Origin: Aphanomyces cochlioides
Taxonomy: Eukaryota; Oomycota; Saprolegniomycetes; Saprolegniales; Verrucalvaceae
NCBI GenBank assembly: GCA_019828595.1
Contig: JAHQRK010000010.1
Coordinates: 1,860,001-1,924,000 of the forward strand
Direction: 5' to 3'
DNA: 64,000 bases
The notes beneath the pieces were generated by a model. It was not told where the DNA came from, searched no databases, and was given only the letters and a program-made list of their open reading frames with translations. A program made the translations under genes and the position numbers. Of the stretch, positions 30,890 to 41,383 are shown in pieces. How positions within the stretch are numbered: the first letter of the stretch is position 1; every line of letters begins with the position of its first letter.

Positions 30890-32333
30890 AGCTCAAGCGC
30901 TACATGCAGCAGCAAGACCGACGCGTGCGCTACGGACCTCTGACGACCAACCATGGGTTGTCGTGGGCCGAATTTGGATACCAGCAGCGGCCGAAGAATT
31001 GATTCAGCGCATTTTGGTGGTGGCATACTGTGGAAGCATGGGTCATCGTGGACAAGCCGTGCTGGTCAACCATCTCAAGCGATTATTTTGGATCGAGCGG
31101 CTGCAAGACCTAGCTGGAACGTTTATCGCTGGATGCCTTCTATGTCCTCATGTGAAAGGGGGGAGAGTGGTGCACAGACCGTATGCACCGCTTTGGCACG
31201 CGAAGCGAAGAAACGAAGGACTACATTTTGATTATCTCTTTATGGGAAACTCTTTAGGCGGAGCGAAGTACGTGTTGGTACTCAAGGACGACTTGACACA
31301 CTTTTGCAAACTCGTTGCATGCGATGCGCCTACAAGTCAAGTGTGCGTTGATGCGATTGTGAACTGGGCGAAGCGATTCGGAATACCAAGAGTGTAGATC
31401 AGCGATCAAGGAACCCATTTCAAGAACGTGGCTGTGAAAGGACTGGCCCACAAGTTCAAGGTTCAGCATGATTTCACTATAGCGTATCGTCCCTGGCGCA
31501 ACGGAACAGTCGAGCGAATGAACCGCGACAAACTACAAGTCATGAGAGTGATGCTGCGCGAATTCCGTTTGGCCGACCATCAATGGGACTATCTACCACC
31601 GGCGGTGCAAGCGAATCTCAATCAGACGCCAGTGCCATCCCTCGCAAACAAGTCGCCTATGGAGCTCTTTACAGGATTGCAACCCACTACACCTTTGGAT
31701 GTCATTGTACTAGGTCTCGATGAAGGACTTCGTGACGTCGAGCTATCCAGCGTCGATGTCCGAAGCAGCCTCGAAGAACTGCGACTGAGTCTACAAGTGA
31801 TGCACAAGCAAGTCCTACAGAAGAACGAAACACGTGCACAGAAAGCAACGGCTGCTACTGCGAACGCTGAAGCCTGCAACGTGTGCGAAGGAGACTACGT
31901 GTTATGGTCAAGAGTCGACAAGAATCATCATCCGAAGCTTCTCGTGACATGGCTTGGACCCTATCGAGTGACAGAAGTTGGCGAGTATTCAGTCGAAATC
32001 GAGCATCTACTCACGAAGGAGCGACGTCAAGCCCATCTGTCAAAGATCAAGCTGTATGCTGAAGAAAGCTTTCAAGTCACGGAAGAAATACTTGAGCATA
32101 TCTCAGAACAAGGTATTCTATTGAAGGTCAGCGCCATTCTGCAGCACAAGATCGATCGAGACGCTGAAGAGTATGCCCTGCTTGTACGCTGGGAAGGCCT
32201 TGAAGACATCGAAGCCTCATGGGAGCAGCTCAGCAAGTTGATGCGCGAATGTCCTGCAGTGGTGCGAGCGTATGCAAAGACGATCAAGTCCAAGAAAGCG
32301 CGAGAAGACCTTGAGGCTGCGATGACGAAGTAG
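30890..32333 (+). pseudogene. Gypsy 2 integrase with C-terminal chromodomain
   Basis: 30963-31397 has the zinc-binding HHCC module (GHRGQAVLVNHLKRLFW...CLLCPHV) and the first catalytic aspartate region (HFDYLFMG), and ends at TAG 31395-31397. The frame resumes as ISDQGTHFKN (second Asp) and 31428-32333 contains RPWRNGTVERMNRD (catalytic Glu), the GPYRVTEVGEYSVEIEHL barrel and a chromodomain-like end (LKVSAILQHKIDRD, ALLVRWEGLEDIEASWE). Chromodomains in chromoviruses steer insertion to heterochromatin; that this one does is inference. Only the single TAG interrupts the protein. Confidence 0.87.
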
Positions 32334-32384
32334 CTCATGGTTTCAACCAAGCATGTTTCCTAGCGGAGCATGGCTTGGGGTGTG

Positions 32385-32727
32385 TGATGTGTGCGGTGGC
32401 GTGGTTAAGCCATGCTCCGCCATGTCACAGGCTTGTTCTTTGAACAGCCGAGTGTCTGCCGCCAGTGAATTGCACGTTGAAGTCACTTCAAGATCAAGAC
32501 CAAGACTCAACGACCAAGGCCCAGCCGGAAGACTGCCGTACGGTCGGTGAGAAGACAATCAAGAGTTCAACAAGTCAAGGAAGAGAAGATGAGATTTAGA
32601 TCTTAGTCTCAGTTTGTGTTTTGCTAGCTACTGCGCAAGTCAATCAAGTGCATATTCACGGGAGGCGGCACTCCCCTATCTGTGTGTTTGAGTTGACGAA
32701 ACGCGGTGGTTTCAGGGAAACAGCACA
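32385..32727 (+). repeat. 3' LTR of Gypsy 2
   Basis: Starts TGATGTGTGCGG, ends GGGAAACAGCACA, followed by GTCAC. Preceded by the purine-richer stretch agcggagcatggcttggggtg, a weak polypurine tract. Confidence 0.95.
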
Positions 32728-32732
32728 GTCAC

Positions 32733-33111
32733 ACAATAATAAAACCTAAACACCTTTACATATAAAATCTACTTACAATGTTAACTTATATTTGTCAACC
32801 AGAATCTAATAGATAAGTTCATAGTTCTTGTACACTTCAAGATCAGGAGCCACGGAAAGCATCAAACTGCTTACAAGGACGCGTGGAGGGGGCTTGGAAG
32901 CTAAGGAAGCGTTAGTAGAAGCAAGGGGTGTAAGAAAGTCTCCGTAATTCTTGAGGGAGATATTGCATGATATGACAATCCACGAGCAAGACCATGTTGA
33001 ACAATCGAAACAGTAGTGTCTTGCAGCTGCCTCGGTCAGCTACAGTTTGGCCCTGACGATAAATGTCATGAGACTGTGCACACTTGACATGCTTGATGAC
33101 TTTGGATTAAT
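32733..33111. other. Intergenic, no feature seen
   Basis: AT-rich sequence between Gypsy 2 and the next M96-like pseudogene; stops in all frames. Confidence 0.4.
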
Positions 33112-34527
33112 TTATGCCGTGTGAGCTTGTTGGCAATCCAATACGGTTCTGTTGATTGCATCAATGAGCCTTGATTGTAGCCGCTTTTCCCTTTCGAAAA
33201 ATGTTCGTCTTGAAAATGAAATCTCCTCCGGATCCAACATAGCATCGACTTGTATTTTGGGAAACATGCCAGGCTGATCGGGAGTCTAGGCGAAATTCAA
33301 TTTATCCAAGATTTTTGAGTTCGCTGCAACCATCTCGTCGACAGTGCTTGGCCTTGTTTTATGCACCGACTCTGGAGTCACACACACCAGAACAGTGATT
33401 CGACACGATTTTGGCGAAATGGGAGATAACATGATCCTAGCCATGACTATAAACAATCCCAAGGCTAATTCTCGCATGGCCCTACCAGCCAGACTCGTTG
33501 TGCACGCTGTCATGGTTCGTTTGTGGTAGCCGCTTATCCTCCAAGATTGATCTCCACACGATAATTTCTTGCTCGGGTTCGACGAAGTACTTGTAGACGA
33601 CATTGGACTGTACAGTTGCTCTATCGAGGTTGCTGGCTCTTGTTGATGTTTGATACATTGTGAATTGATCAACCATTTCAGTTGACTACGACACAGAATT
33701 GTGGCTCAAGTAGGCTAAAATTGATCCTTACCACAAAGCCATCGCTTGGCCAATGCAAATTGACTTTGTCGGTGAGGACTTTCCAAACTGCGGCGCCAAT
33801 TGCATGGAATGGCGCTGCTAAGGCTACATGATGGACGGATTCAACAATAACTTGGCCGTTCGGCTGCGGAAGAATCTTCGATTGAATAACATTGTCTGCC
33901 TGGTCCACCAATCCTGCTTGAATCAAATGTGTTTGGAGTCGAGCGTATTGCCGATCTGCAATTGAGTGGATAGCAGCGATTCGAAGCTTTGAATGAGCAG
34001 CGAGCTTGAAAGACTGCCAAGCCTCAGTCACTGGGTCCAAGTCCTGCTACCAACACAGCAATTGAATATTCAATTGTGGAAGATAAGAGTACCGTCAGAC
34101 GAGGTTTTTTGTTCCAAATCTGCTTGGTAACTTCAGAGATGAAAGCAGCATGCTCGTGCACGGCTAGTCGCAGTCGTTCGTTGTCTCGTAACGCTTTGCA
34201 CTTCTCGTAAAATTCATGGCGAGCTAGTTTCTCCCATCTCGACGCCACGTTGCTCTTCTGAACCACGTCATTTCGTTTTTCCAAGAGTTGGTCATTCAAC
34301 ATGGCGATCTCACGGCGCAGCGATTAAATCTCTCTCTTCTGTTTGACACTGAACCTGTCTCCTGGTTTGATACATGTACCCGAATAGTCATCGTCTGTCA
34401 ATGGGCAGCTAGCCTTATTCAAAGCCGACTGCTGGTCATGTACTTGGCTGCGACTTGCATCGAGAACGCCGTTTTTAGCAAAAAGAAATTGCAAATCCCG
34501 CAAGATGTCGAAGTCTTCATCGGCCAT
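33112..34527 (-). pseudogene. M96-like pseudogene A7 (two nonsense codons)
   Basis: Exons 34093-34527, 33732-34046, 33486-33685 and 33112-33436, with introns of 46, 46 and 49 nt. Start MADEDFDILRDLQFLFAKNG. The structure and splice sites are complete, and exon 3 keeps 200 nt. An in-frame TAA interrupts exon 1 directly after the bZIP-like FSVKQKREI, and an in-frame TAG interrupts exon 4 after KILDKLNFA; on both sides the original frame continues (SLRREIAMLNDQLLEKRND; TPDQPGMFPKIQ). Apart from these two codons the gene looks functional, so inactivation appears recent. The start-proximal region carries a weaker basic segment than A1 and A2. Confidence 0.83.
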
Positions 34528-34545
34528 GTTGAGAGGCGAAGTCAC

Positions 34546-35233
34546 CAGAAGGACATGGATTGGTGGCAGAATGTGTGTTCCTATGAAAATCGATGGCTTT
34601 CAATCGAGTTCTATTTTTAGAACTACAGCTGTATCAAAAGTCGAATTTGGGTTTTGGTGGTTTGAGAAAGGAACCAAGTTTTGCTCAAATTGTACCACTT
34701 CACATAAAAGTAGTTGGTCGACACGGCTGCGTACGCTTTAGTTAAATCCACACTTCGGTTAGAGCGAATTCTCTTTGGTACCTCTTGACTATTTTAACTC
34801 CAACAAGAACAAGACCCCCACCTTCACTTCAATGCACTTCACTCGATTGGTTGTGCTTCGGTTTACAATATGAAGTGGCGCGTTTCGAGCAAACATTGGC
34901 TCAATCATGAAAACATTGCCTGCCATTACAGTGCAGTGGCACAATCACGATATTTTATTATCCTTCCAAAAATCCCATTTGTCTGACTTTGATAACTTTG
35001 CGAGAGCAGAGCGCTTGGTCCAATGCCGCTTATGGATCCTTAGTAAATTATACCCTAAGAGAATAAGTAGTAACACAAGAAATCTCTTGCCATTAGTCAG
35101 AGTCACATGACAAGTTACTTCGAAGTATGATCGTTCCTCCAAAAGAGTGACAACCATAACTTTGCACATTTTATATAGAAGGTATCAACCTTTGAAAATT
35201 TATATAGAAGTGCTCAAATTTTTACTGTTCGTG
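34546..35233. other. Intergenic region between divergent M96-like copies
   Basis: Separates minus-strand pseudogene A7 from plus-strand gene A8, so it probably holds divergent promoters. No repeat or ORF of note was recognised. Confidence 0.45.
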
Positions 35234-36695
35234 ATGGAATCATGGGATGTCCTGCGTGATCTCCATTTCCTCTTTGCGGCTGACGAAGGCCTTAGAGAAG
35301 ATCTCTCTTATGTCTGCGATCTCCTCACTGACTCATCTAGCAACCAGGCTCTTCCTGACGCAGCAACAAGCGAGTACGAAGCAAGGGTCATGAACAGGTT
35401 GCTCCATCCCGAGCAGGCAACCACTAAAGCTCCCAAGAGAAGAAAACGGCCGGTGGCTCATACAAACCCATCACGAGATCGACAACGTCAAGAAATCGAC
35501 CAACTAAAGCGCCAAGTTGATCTATTGAAAGACCAACTCCACGACACCAAGCGAAAAAGTGCCATGACTTTGGATATGTCGGCATGGGAACGAGTAGCTC
35601 AAGAGCAAAAAGTAGCAAAGGCAAGAACGCTCAAGGAAAACGAAGAGCTCAGAGCAGCGACTCACGAACATGCCACGTTTATTGATGAAATGACTCGGCT
35701 ATTCCACAAGAAACGCCGCTTGACGGTAAGATTGAATTGCCATTTCAGTTGGTAGACTATGACAGCTTGAGTTAGATATTACGTCGGAAGCGTGGCAGGA
35801 GTACAAATTGGCTGCTCAAGCTTCACTACGCGTAGCAGCAATTCACGCAATTACAGAGCGACAATATTCTCGGCTTGACACTGCTTTTATTCGAGCTGGA
35901 GTCATCGACCGAGAGGAAGATTTGATTCGAGGAATCCCGATTCCTCAACCAGATGGGCGTGTTGTCGTTGAACGGGTCTATCATTTAAAAGTCAAAGCTC
36001 CATTTCGCACTATCGGGGCTTCGATTTGGCGGGCGTTAAATTCAGATCGTGGCATGCATCTGCCTGAAGGAGCTGTCGAGGTAAACCATCCACTCTTGAC
36101 TGGGATATATTGCTTCTCTGTAGACAATTGAATCCATTGACCCGACCAAGGTGTACCGAGTTTTTCGCCAAGGCAATGGAAACACAACCGCACACTGGAA
36201 TCTCCTCTTCAAGTATTTTAACGAAACCAAGCGAGAAGTTGTAGTTTGGCGTTCCGTCCTCGACGATGCTCTTGTGCCGCGCATGTCGACAGGTACAGCC
36301 CACGACGAATCTGGATGGTACAATCCTCAATTTGATTACATGAAGATTACAGACAATTTAGGCTCGTTGTGACGCCAATTGATCTAACCACGAGTCGTTT
36401 GACATTAGTTTTGAATATCGTCGCCGAGCAAAACCACGATGGACGACTGTTGACGACTGAAGAGCTAGTCGATGTGTCAGCAACAATTGTTGACAAGTTT
36501 TCCTTTGCCCATCCGCCTGAAGTCCCTGGCACCTTTCCAAGCGCACCGCCTAAAATAGACGCAGAAGACACAGACTTGCCCTTTGTGAAGCGCACATTTG
36601 TTGAGCGCGGCAAGCAATTAGAAGCACTTATCAAGCGTGCTGTCGATGAGGCAATTCATGAGTTTAAAGCAATGATAATTAATTATGACCAATAG
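35234..36695 (+). CDS. M96-like protein A8 (bZIP-like plus START-like), intact
   Basis: Exons 35234-35725, 35766-36080, 36124-36317 and 36362-36695; introns 40, 43 and 44 nt; 444 residues. Starts MESWDVLRDLHFLFAADEGL. The basic stretch KAPKRRKR is followed by NPSRDRQRQEIDQLKRQVDL, with Gln in place of the Arg at the N-x7-R position. The C-terminal half has AAQASLRVAAIHAITERQYS, LLFKYFNETKREVVVWRSVL, HDESGW and PEVPGTFPSAPPK. Exons 2 and 3 are slightly shorter than in A1/A2 (315 and 194 nt), marking it as a more diverged A-type copy. No stops were seen. The next copy follows within 50 bp. Confidence 0.82.
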
Positions 36696-36739
36696 GATTT
36701 CATTGAGTACGTATGATGGACTGAAAACTTATGTTAAAG

Positions 36740-37578
36740 TTTGTATTGCGTTAATGTTATCCTCACTGCGACTAAGTCTACAATTCGCAACATCAGTAGG
36801 CCGATCCTCTCGGATGGACAAATCATTTATGAACGTATTTATCATGTGCTATTGGCGGCGCCGTATCGGCTCATTGGGGCGGCCACATGGAAAGTTTTTA
36901 ACGGAGAATATCCAATACGACTACCTGATGGTGCTGAAGAAGTACGTCAATTCTAAATCCTTTCAAAGTGAAGTCTGTCGATATTGTGTAGACTTTGGAA
37001 GTCCTTGATCCATTTACAGTCTATCGAGCATTTCAAAATGTCCATGAAAGCTCGTCAGCGCATGTCAACATGATATACAAATATTATGTAGAATTTAATC
37101 GCGAAGTTATCGTCTGGCGGTCCGTCCTCGAGGATGCTTTGGTCCCTCGGATGACTCAAGGCACTGTTACAAATAAATGGGGCTGGTAATCAAATTACAA
37201 TCGCCGTTCATGCACTAAATACTTTTTAAATAGGTTGTTGTCGAGCCGACAGCCGATGCAGAGTCATGCCGAGTCACTTTATTGCTGCAAGTCGTGCCTG
37301 CTCCCTTACAAAATGATCAAAAAGCCACACTAGCTGATTGCTTGACGGCGGCAAAAGTCATGGCGGAGAAGTATGCATTTGGTCAACCTCCTGAAATTCC
37401 AGGCAGATTTCCTGGCGGCGCTGTCAACGAAACGATCGAGGCGGCACTCACATTTGCCAGACGGACTTTTGTCGAACATGAAAAAGAGCTAGAATGGTCG
37501 CTCAAATGTGCGATCGATCAAGTCGTGCTTGAATATCAAACCAGCAAAAAGATAATGAAACACTTATTTGGCAAGTGA
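36740..37578 (+). pseudogene. M96-like pseudogene A9 (5' truncated)
   Basis: Begins inside exon 2 (LSDGQIIYERIYHVLLAAPYRLIGAATWKVF), then an intron, exon 3 from 36992 (TLEVLDPFTVYRAFQNVHES ... HVNMIYKYYVEFNREVIVWRS ... KWGW) and exon 4 (VVEPTADAESCRVTLLLQVV ... PPEIPGRFPGGAVN, stop at 37578). Exon 1 and half of exon 2 are missing. Splicing at the only available acceptor puts exon 4 one nucleotide out of frame. Tandem partner of A8. Confidence 0.8.
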
Positions 37579-37769
37579 GTGCTCATTTATACAGAGAATG
37601 GTCACCAAGAACAAAAGCAAGGAACAAACATCGACCGACGTGATATATATAATCGTTCAAGTGATTAGATGGGAAAATTTTAAGGTAACGAGAAGGCAGG
37701 TTTTATGATCCGTCTTGGTTATTTCTTGGCGACAGGAAGCACATGCATATCGCTCGCGCCACGCTTTGC

Positions 37770-39254
37770 CTACATGGTCACTAATTGTGGATAAATGGCT
37801 TGATTGACGACGAGCTCAAGTGCTTTCATGAACATTTTGCCACGTTCGAACAAGATCCGATGGAGTGGATGTGGAATCGTGTGAGTTTCAAACGGCTTGG
37901 TCACGATCTGAAACATCCCAGCTCTGGGTTTATGATGCGCTTGGACGAGCGATGCATGCTGCGTGAGACTTTCTAGCATGGTCTGTTCATCCATTGTCGT
38001 CATATGTGTCGCCTCAACAGGGTCGATGGCCACTTGGAGCATAAATGTTAAGCCACAATGCGTCGTTGGATGAGCTGGCGATGGCTCGACTTCAAACCTA
38101 GTAGGTCAACAGTGGGCAAAAATGTCGATGGATGCAAATAGTACCAAATGCATTTGTTTTCGACAGCTCCTTTCGACATATGAGGCACCAAGGCATCTTC
38201 CAAGACGCTCCTTGAAACAATCACTTCACGGTCTGCCTCGACGTAGCGCTTGCGAATATTATTCGCATGCAACGTTGATCCGTCAGGTTGCCGATGCATC
38301 AATCGACAATAGACGGTATGTTGATCGACGAAATCCATGTTCTATCAAGCAAACATCAGCGTGGGCATGACAACAAAACTGGCTCACCTCGATCGTCCCT
38401 TGTGTTGGCACGTACGAGTTGGAACCGCCAAAGACAGTCCATGCTGCTGCGCTCACGAGACGGAATGGAGCAGGAAGCGTCACGTGATTGACCAGCTCAA
38501 AGACAAAGCAATTGGGACTTTGTTCGGCGATCCGCGTCCTGAATATATCCTCGGTTGAGCCAAAGACACCCGCCTGGATGAAGGCATTCTGCATGCGGCG
38601 GTACTGGCGATCAGCAATCGCGTGAATCGCCGCCACGCGAAGCGATTCATGAGCTGCCAAGCGATAATTCTGCCATGCCTCCGCGTCTTCCTACATGGTG
38701 ATTCCCATTTTAGCGTGGATACAAAGGAGATCGAGTAATACTGCTGTCAAACGCATCTTCTTGTTGCAGAGTTTCTCCATCTGCTGGATCAACGTCGCTT
38801 GTTGATGCACGGCTTCTTTAAGTTGTTCGTTCTCTTGAATCGATCGATTCTTCTCCATGCATTCGCTCTTGGCTGCTTTTTCCCACTTGGTCATATCGAG
38901 TGGTCGCTTGCCTTTCGTCTGACTCGCCGTCAGATGCTTCTTCAGGATATCAACTTCTCGTCGGAGCAAGATCATTTCTTGCTTCTGTCTGACGTCAAAA
39001 TGCGGTCGCGTTCTTGGCTTTCTCGGCCGCTGTGTTCTAGTTGTGGTTGATGATGTGGATGATGTCGGTGGCGACTCCGGATGAGAAACGAACGGCAACT
39101 CCGAGAGAGATGCCGTGTCGCTCGCTTCGTCTGGCGAGTCTCCTTCGAGGATATCACAGACAGCAGTCAATTCATCGTGCAGGACGTCGTCTGTCGCAAG
39201 TAGCAAGCGCAGTTCATCCCACATCCCATTCGGCACATCGTTTGTGCCAGCCAT
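37770..39254 (-). CDS. M96-like protein B1 (subfamily B), intact
   Basis: Exons 38742-39254, 38388-38690, 38145-38341 and 37770-38097; introns 51, 46 and 47 nt; 446 residues. Start taken at MAGTNDVPNGMWDELRLLLA; an in-frame ATG 30 nt upstream (MSNFRLSSIK) is possible. A Ser/Thr/Pro-rich linker (61-75) precedes the basic RPRKPRTRPHFDVRQKQEM and leucine heptads (LLRREVDILKKHL). The usual Asn of bZIP is absent, unlike subfamily A. The C-terminal part has AAHESLRVAAIHAIADRQYR, NIRKRYVEADREVIVSRSVL and a distinct exon 4 (GMFQIVTKPFE, HPLHRILFERGKMFMKALE). No stop or shift was found. Subfamily B exon 2 is always 303 nt and exon 3 always 197 nt. Confidence 0.82.
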
Positions 39255-39309
39255 CTTTATCGAACTGAGACGAAAGTTCGACATGACAGCTTCGACAAAG
39301 TGCGGCATA

Positions 39310-39761
39310 TGCCATCAAAAAAGATTACCATGGAACTGTAAAGAAATGGCGACAGCTCTCAATCTTGTGAACCCATCCACGGCTTGGCTGCGCTGCTAAG
39401 CAGCCAACCTTCCAATTGATGAGGATATCGCTCTGTGGACCAGGGTAGGATCTTATCTCTGGCTTTCCTTGGCCCTAAGCAGCCAAATTCGTCCACGACT
39501 GGTCTCCACGTCACAGCACATCAAGAACGTGGATGTACAGTAACGTGGATGCAAGCCAAATAGACGAGGTTTCCAAACCGAATTTCACTCCTTGACGAGC
39601 TTTGATGCGACGCGATGTAGGTCAAGTGTGCGCAGGCCGCGATAAGATCGAGATCCTCGCCGTTGTTCTCGGCAGTTAGAACATTCCCTTGCTCAGCACC
39701 CACGCGTTAGTGCTCCACAGATATTACCTTCAGGGAAATGCTCGACAAGAAAGGTGAGCTG
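39310..39761. other. Intergenic, no gene recognised
   Basis: Lies between gene B1 and the left LTR of Gypsy 3. A short minus-strand frame (39521-39703) shows nothing recognisable. Confidence 0.4.
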
Positions 39762-40072
39762 TGCCGTGACTTCACGATGTGAATTGGCTTGTAAGGTAAA
39801 TTGAATAATGGCTCAGGTTCACTTATGCCAGGCTACATCCTTTCCACTACTCTACTTGTTCTCTCATAGGACTGTTCTACATATGCATTTTCTCACGTAT
39901 GGTATCTTGATAACTGATGGGGCCAAACCATGACATTCCCCCCATGGTATTAGTTGGCCGGAAGGAGTCGACGAATGCTAATGGTTTCGGCAAATCTTCC
40001 GCGGTCAATGACTACCGTGCCATTTGGCCTTGTAGCTATCACTTCAAAAGGACCGATGGACGCAGGGAGCAA

Positions 40073-41383
40073 CTAGGAGCGCGGTCTATCGTTGGCAAAG
40101 TGGATTCGGACTTTGTCGCCCGGAGCATAGTCATGGTCGATTCGTGTTTCGTTTTCTCTTGCGTTGTCGAGTTGAATGCGACGCAAGTTGCGCTGGTGGG
40201 CGGCTGCCCAATCTGTCACGTGGCGCAAGTTGAACAGCATTTGTCTCCCAAAGGCAGCTTCGCCAGGTGTAGCCATAGTTGTAGTGTGGATGGATGCTCG
40301 CGTGGCAAACACTACGTTGCTGCAAAATTCTTGCCACTCTTCTTCATCGTGGATCTCGTTTGTGCGCATTTTGTCCCCAATGACAAGGTGTACTCGTTCA
40401 ATAATTGCATTTGCTGTAGGGTTCTTGGCCGTGATCGGTTTAGCTTCAACACCATATCTATCAAGAAGTTCCAAGAACTCTTTCTTGAATTCAGAAGCTT
40501 GGACAAAAATACATCGCACTGGGCGAGGATATCGGCAAAACCACAAACGCTCAAGGGCTTGGGCTGTTTGCAAAGAGTTGTAGTTCGATATGGAAGACAT
40601 TTTAAGCAAGCGTGTGCACGTGTCGGTTATGGTAAATGCTTTGAAGCCTTGAGCACCGAACGGACCAATGCAATCCACAGCGATCTCAAACCAAGGTGTG
40701 ACTGTCGTCGTCTTGACGGGCAATTTCCCATATTTTCTTATTGAGCCATTTTTTGCTGCACACAATTGACATTTCTTGACGTGCATGCGAACATCTTTGT
40801 CCATTCCATTCCATGCAAATGTCTTCCCGATGGTGCCTGATAAAACCACCGAACCAGGGTGAATAAGCCAGTCGTGGTATGTCTCGATGATGGGCTGATG
40901 CAACTTTCTTGGCACGAGTATTTGCCCCTTGGAGTTCGTTTTCAAAGCAACTCCACTGATTTCTGTGTCTTCTGCATCCTTCATTGATGTGTCCAACATT
41001 TGTTCGCGGCTGATTGTGTGTAAATCCAAGTTGAAAAGCGCTTCAGCAAAGTACAGCGCTGCAATGGTTTCTGTGTGCGATGCCATGGGAAGCCTACTCA
41101 GCGCATCTGCCACGACATTATTGGTGCCCTTGATGTGGATCAAAGTTGGCGCAAACTCCTCAATTTCCATCCTCCATCGAAGTTGTAATGGGTCGTTGAA
41201 AGTCTCAGACACAAAGTTGAGATGCTCGGTGTATAGGGTAAGCACTCTTCCCCATATCACGTTGCGATACTCTTTTAGGAACTCCTTGATTGCCAGTAGT
41301 TCGCATTTGTTGGCAGGGTAACGTTGTTGAGCATCGTTCAGTTTCCTTGACCAAAAGGCAAGCGGTTTCCCATTTTGTGACAA
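40073..41383 (-). CDS. Gypsy 3 RNase H-integrase
   Basis: 436-codon open frame. It starts within RNase H (PLAFWSRKLNDAQQRYPANK, then TLYTEHLNFV, where TEH replaces the usual TDH, then NVVADALSRLP). The integrase part has the HHCC module (HDWLIHPG ... CQLCAAKN), first catalytic Asp (FEIAVDCIGPFG), and Glu in ANAIIERVHLVIG. At the second Asp position it has IFVQASEFKKEF, where related elements read DQGSEF, so the metal-binding Asp is lost. The end (DYAPGDKVRIHFANDRPRS) resembles the integrase C-terminal barrel. The long open frame combined with active-site loss is unusual. Confidence 0.85.
   Translation of the reverse strand: MSQNGKPLAFWSRKLNDAQQRYPANKCELLAIKEFLKEYRNVIWGRVLTLYTEHLNFVSETFNDPLQLRWRMEIEEFAPTLIHIKGTNNVVADALSRLPMASHTETIAALYFAEALFNLDLHTISREQMLDTSMKDAEDTEISGVALKTNSKGQILVPRKLHQPIIETYHDWLIHPGSVVLSGTIGKTFAWNGMDKDVRMHVKKCQLCAAKNGSIRKYGKLPVKTTTVTPWFEIAVDCIGPFGAQGFKAFTITDTCTRLLKMSSISNYNSLQTAQALERLWFCRYPRPVRCIFVQASEFKKEFLELLDRYGVEAKPITAKNPTANAIIERVHLVIGDKMRTNEIHDEEEWQEFCSNVVFATRASIHTTTMATPGEAAFGRQMLFNLRHVTDWAAAHQRNLRRIQLDNARENETRIDHDYAPGDKVRIHFANDRPRS

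Larger units (their letters stand above)
26257..32727 (+). mobile_element. Ty3/Gypsy element 2 with chromodomain, 343-bp LTRs
   Basis: LTRs 26257-26599 and 32385-32727 (TGATGT...AGCACA) differ at only two positions noticed (ctactacg/ctactgcg and ggctcag/ggcccag). The 5-bp target duplication GTCAC is present at 26252-26256 and 32728-32732. Internal order is gag, protease, RT, RNase H, integrase, chromodomain, which is Gypsy order with a chromovirus-type C-terminus. At least six in-frame stops and two frameshifts are visible, so the insertion looks recent but the copy non-autonomous. Confidence 0.95.

Noticed and set aside
39917..40744. 275-codon plus-strand ORF
   Set aside because: Antisense of the Gypsy 3 integrase frame, which has clear catalytic and zinc motifs on the minus strand.
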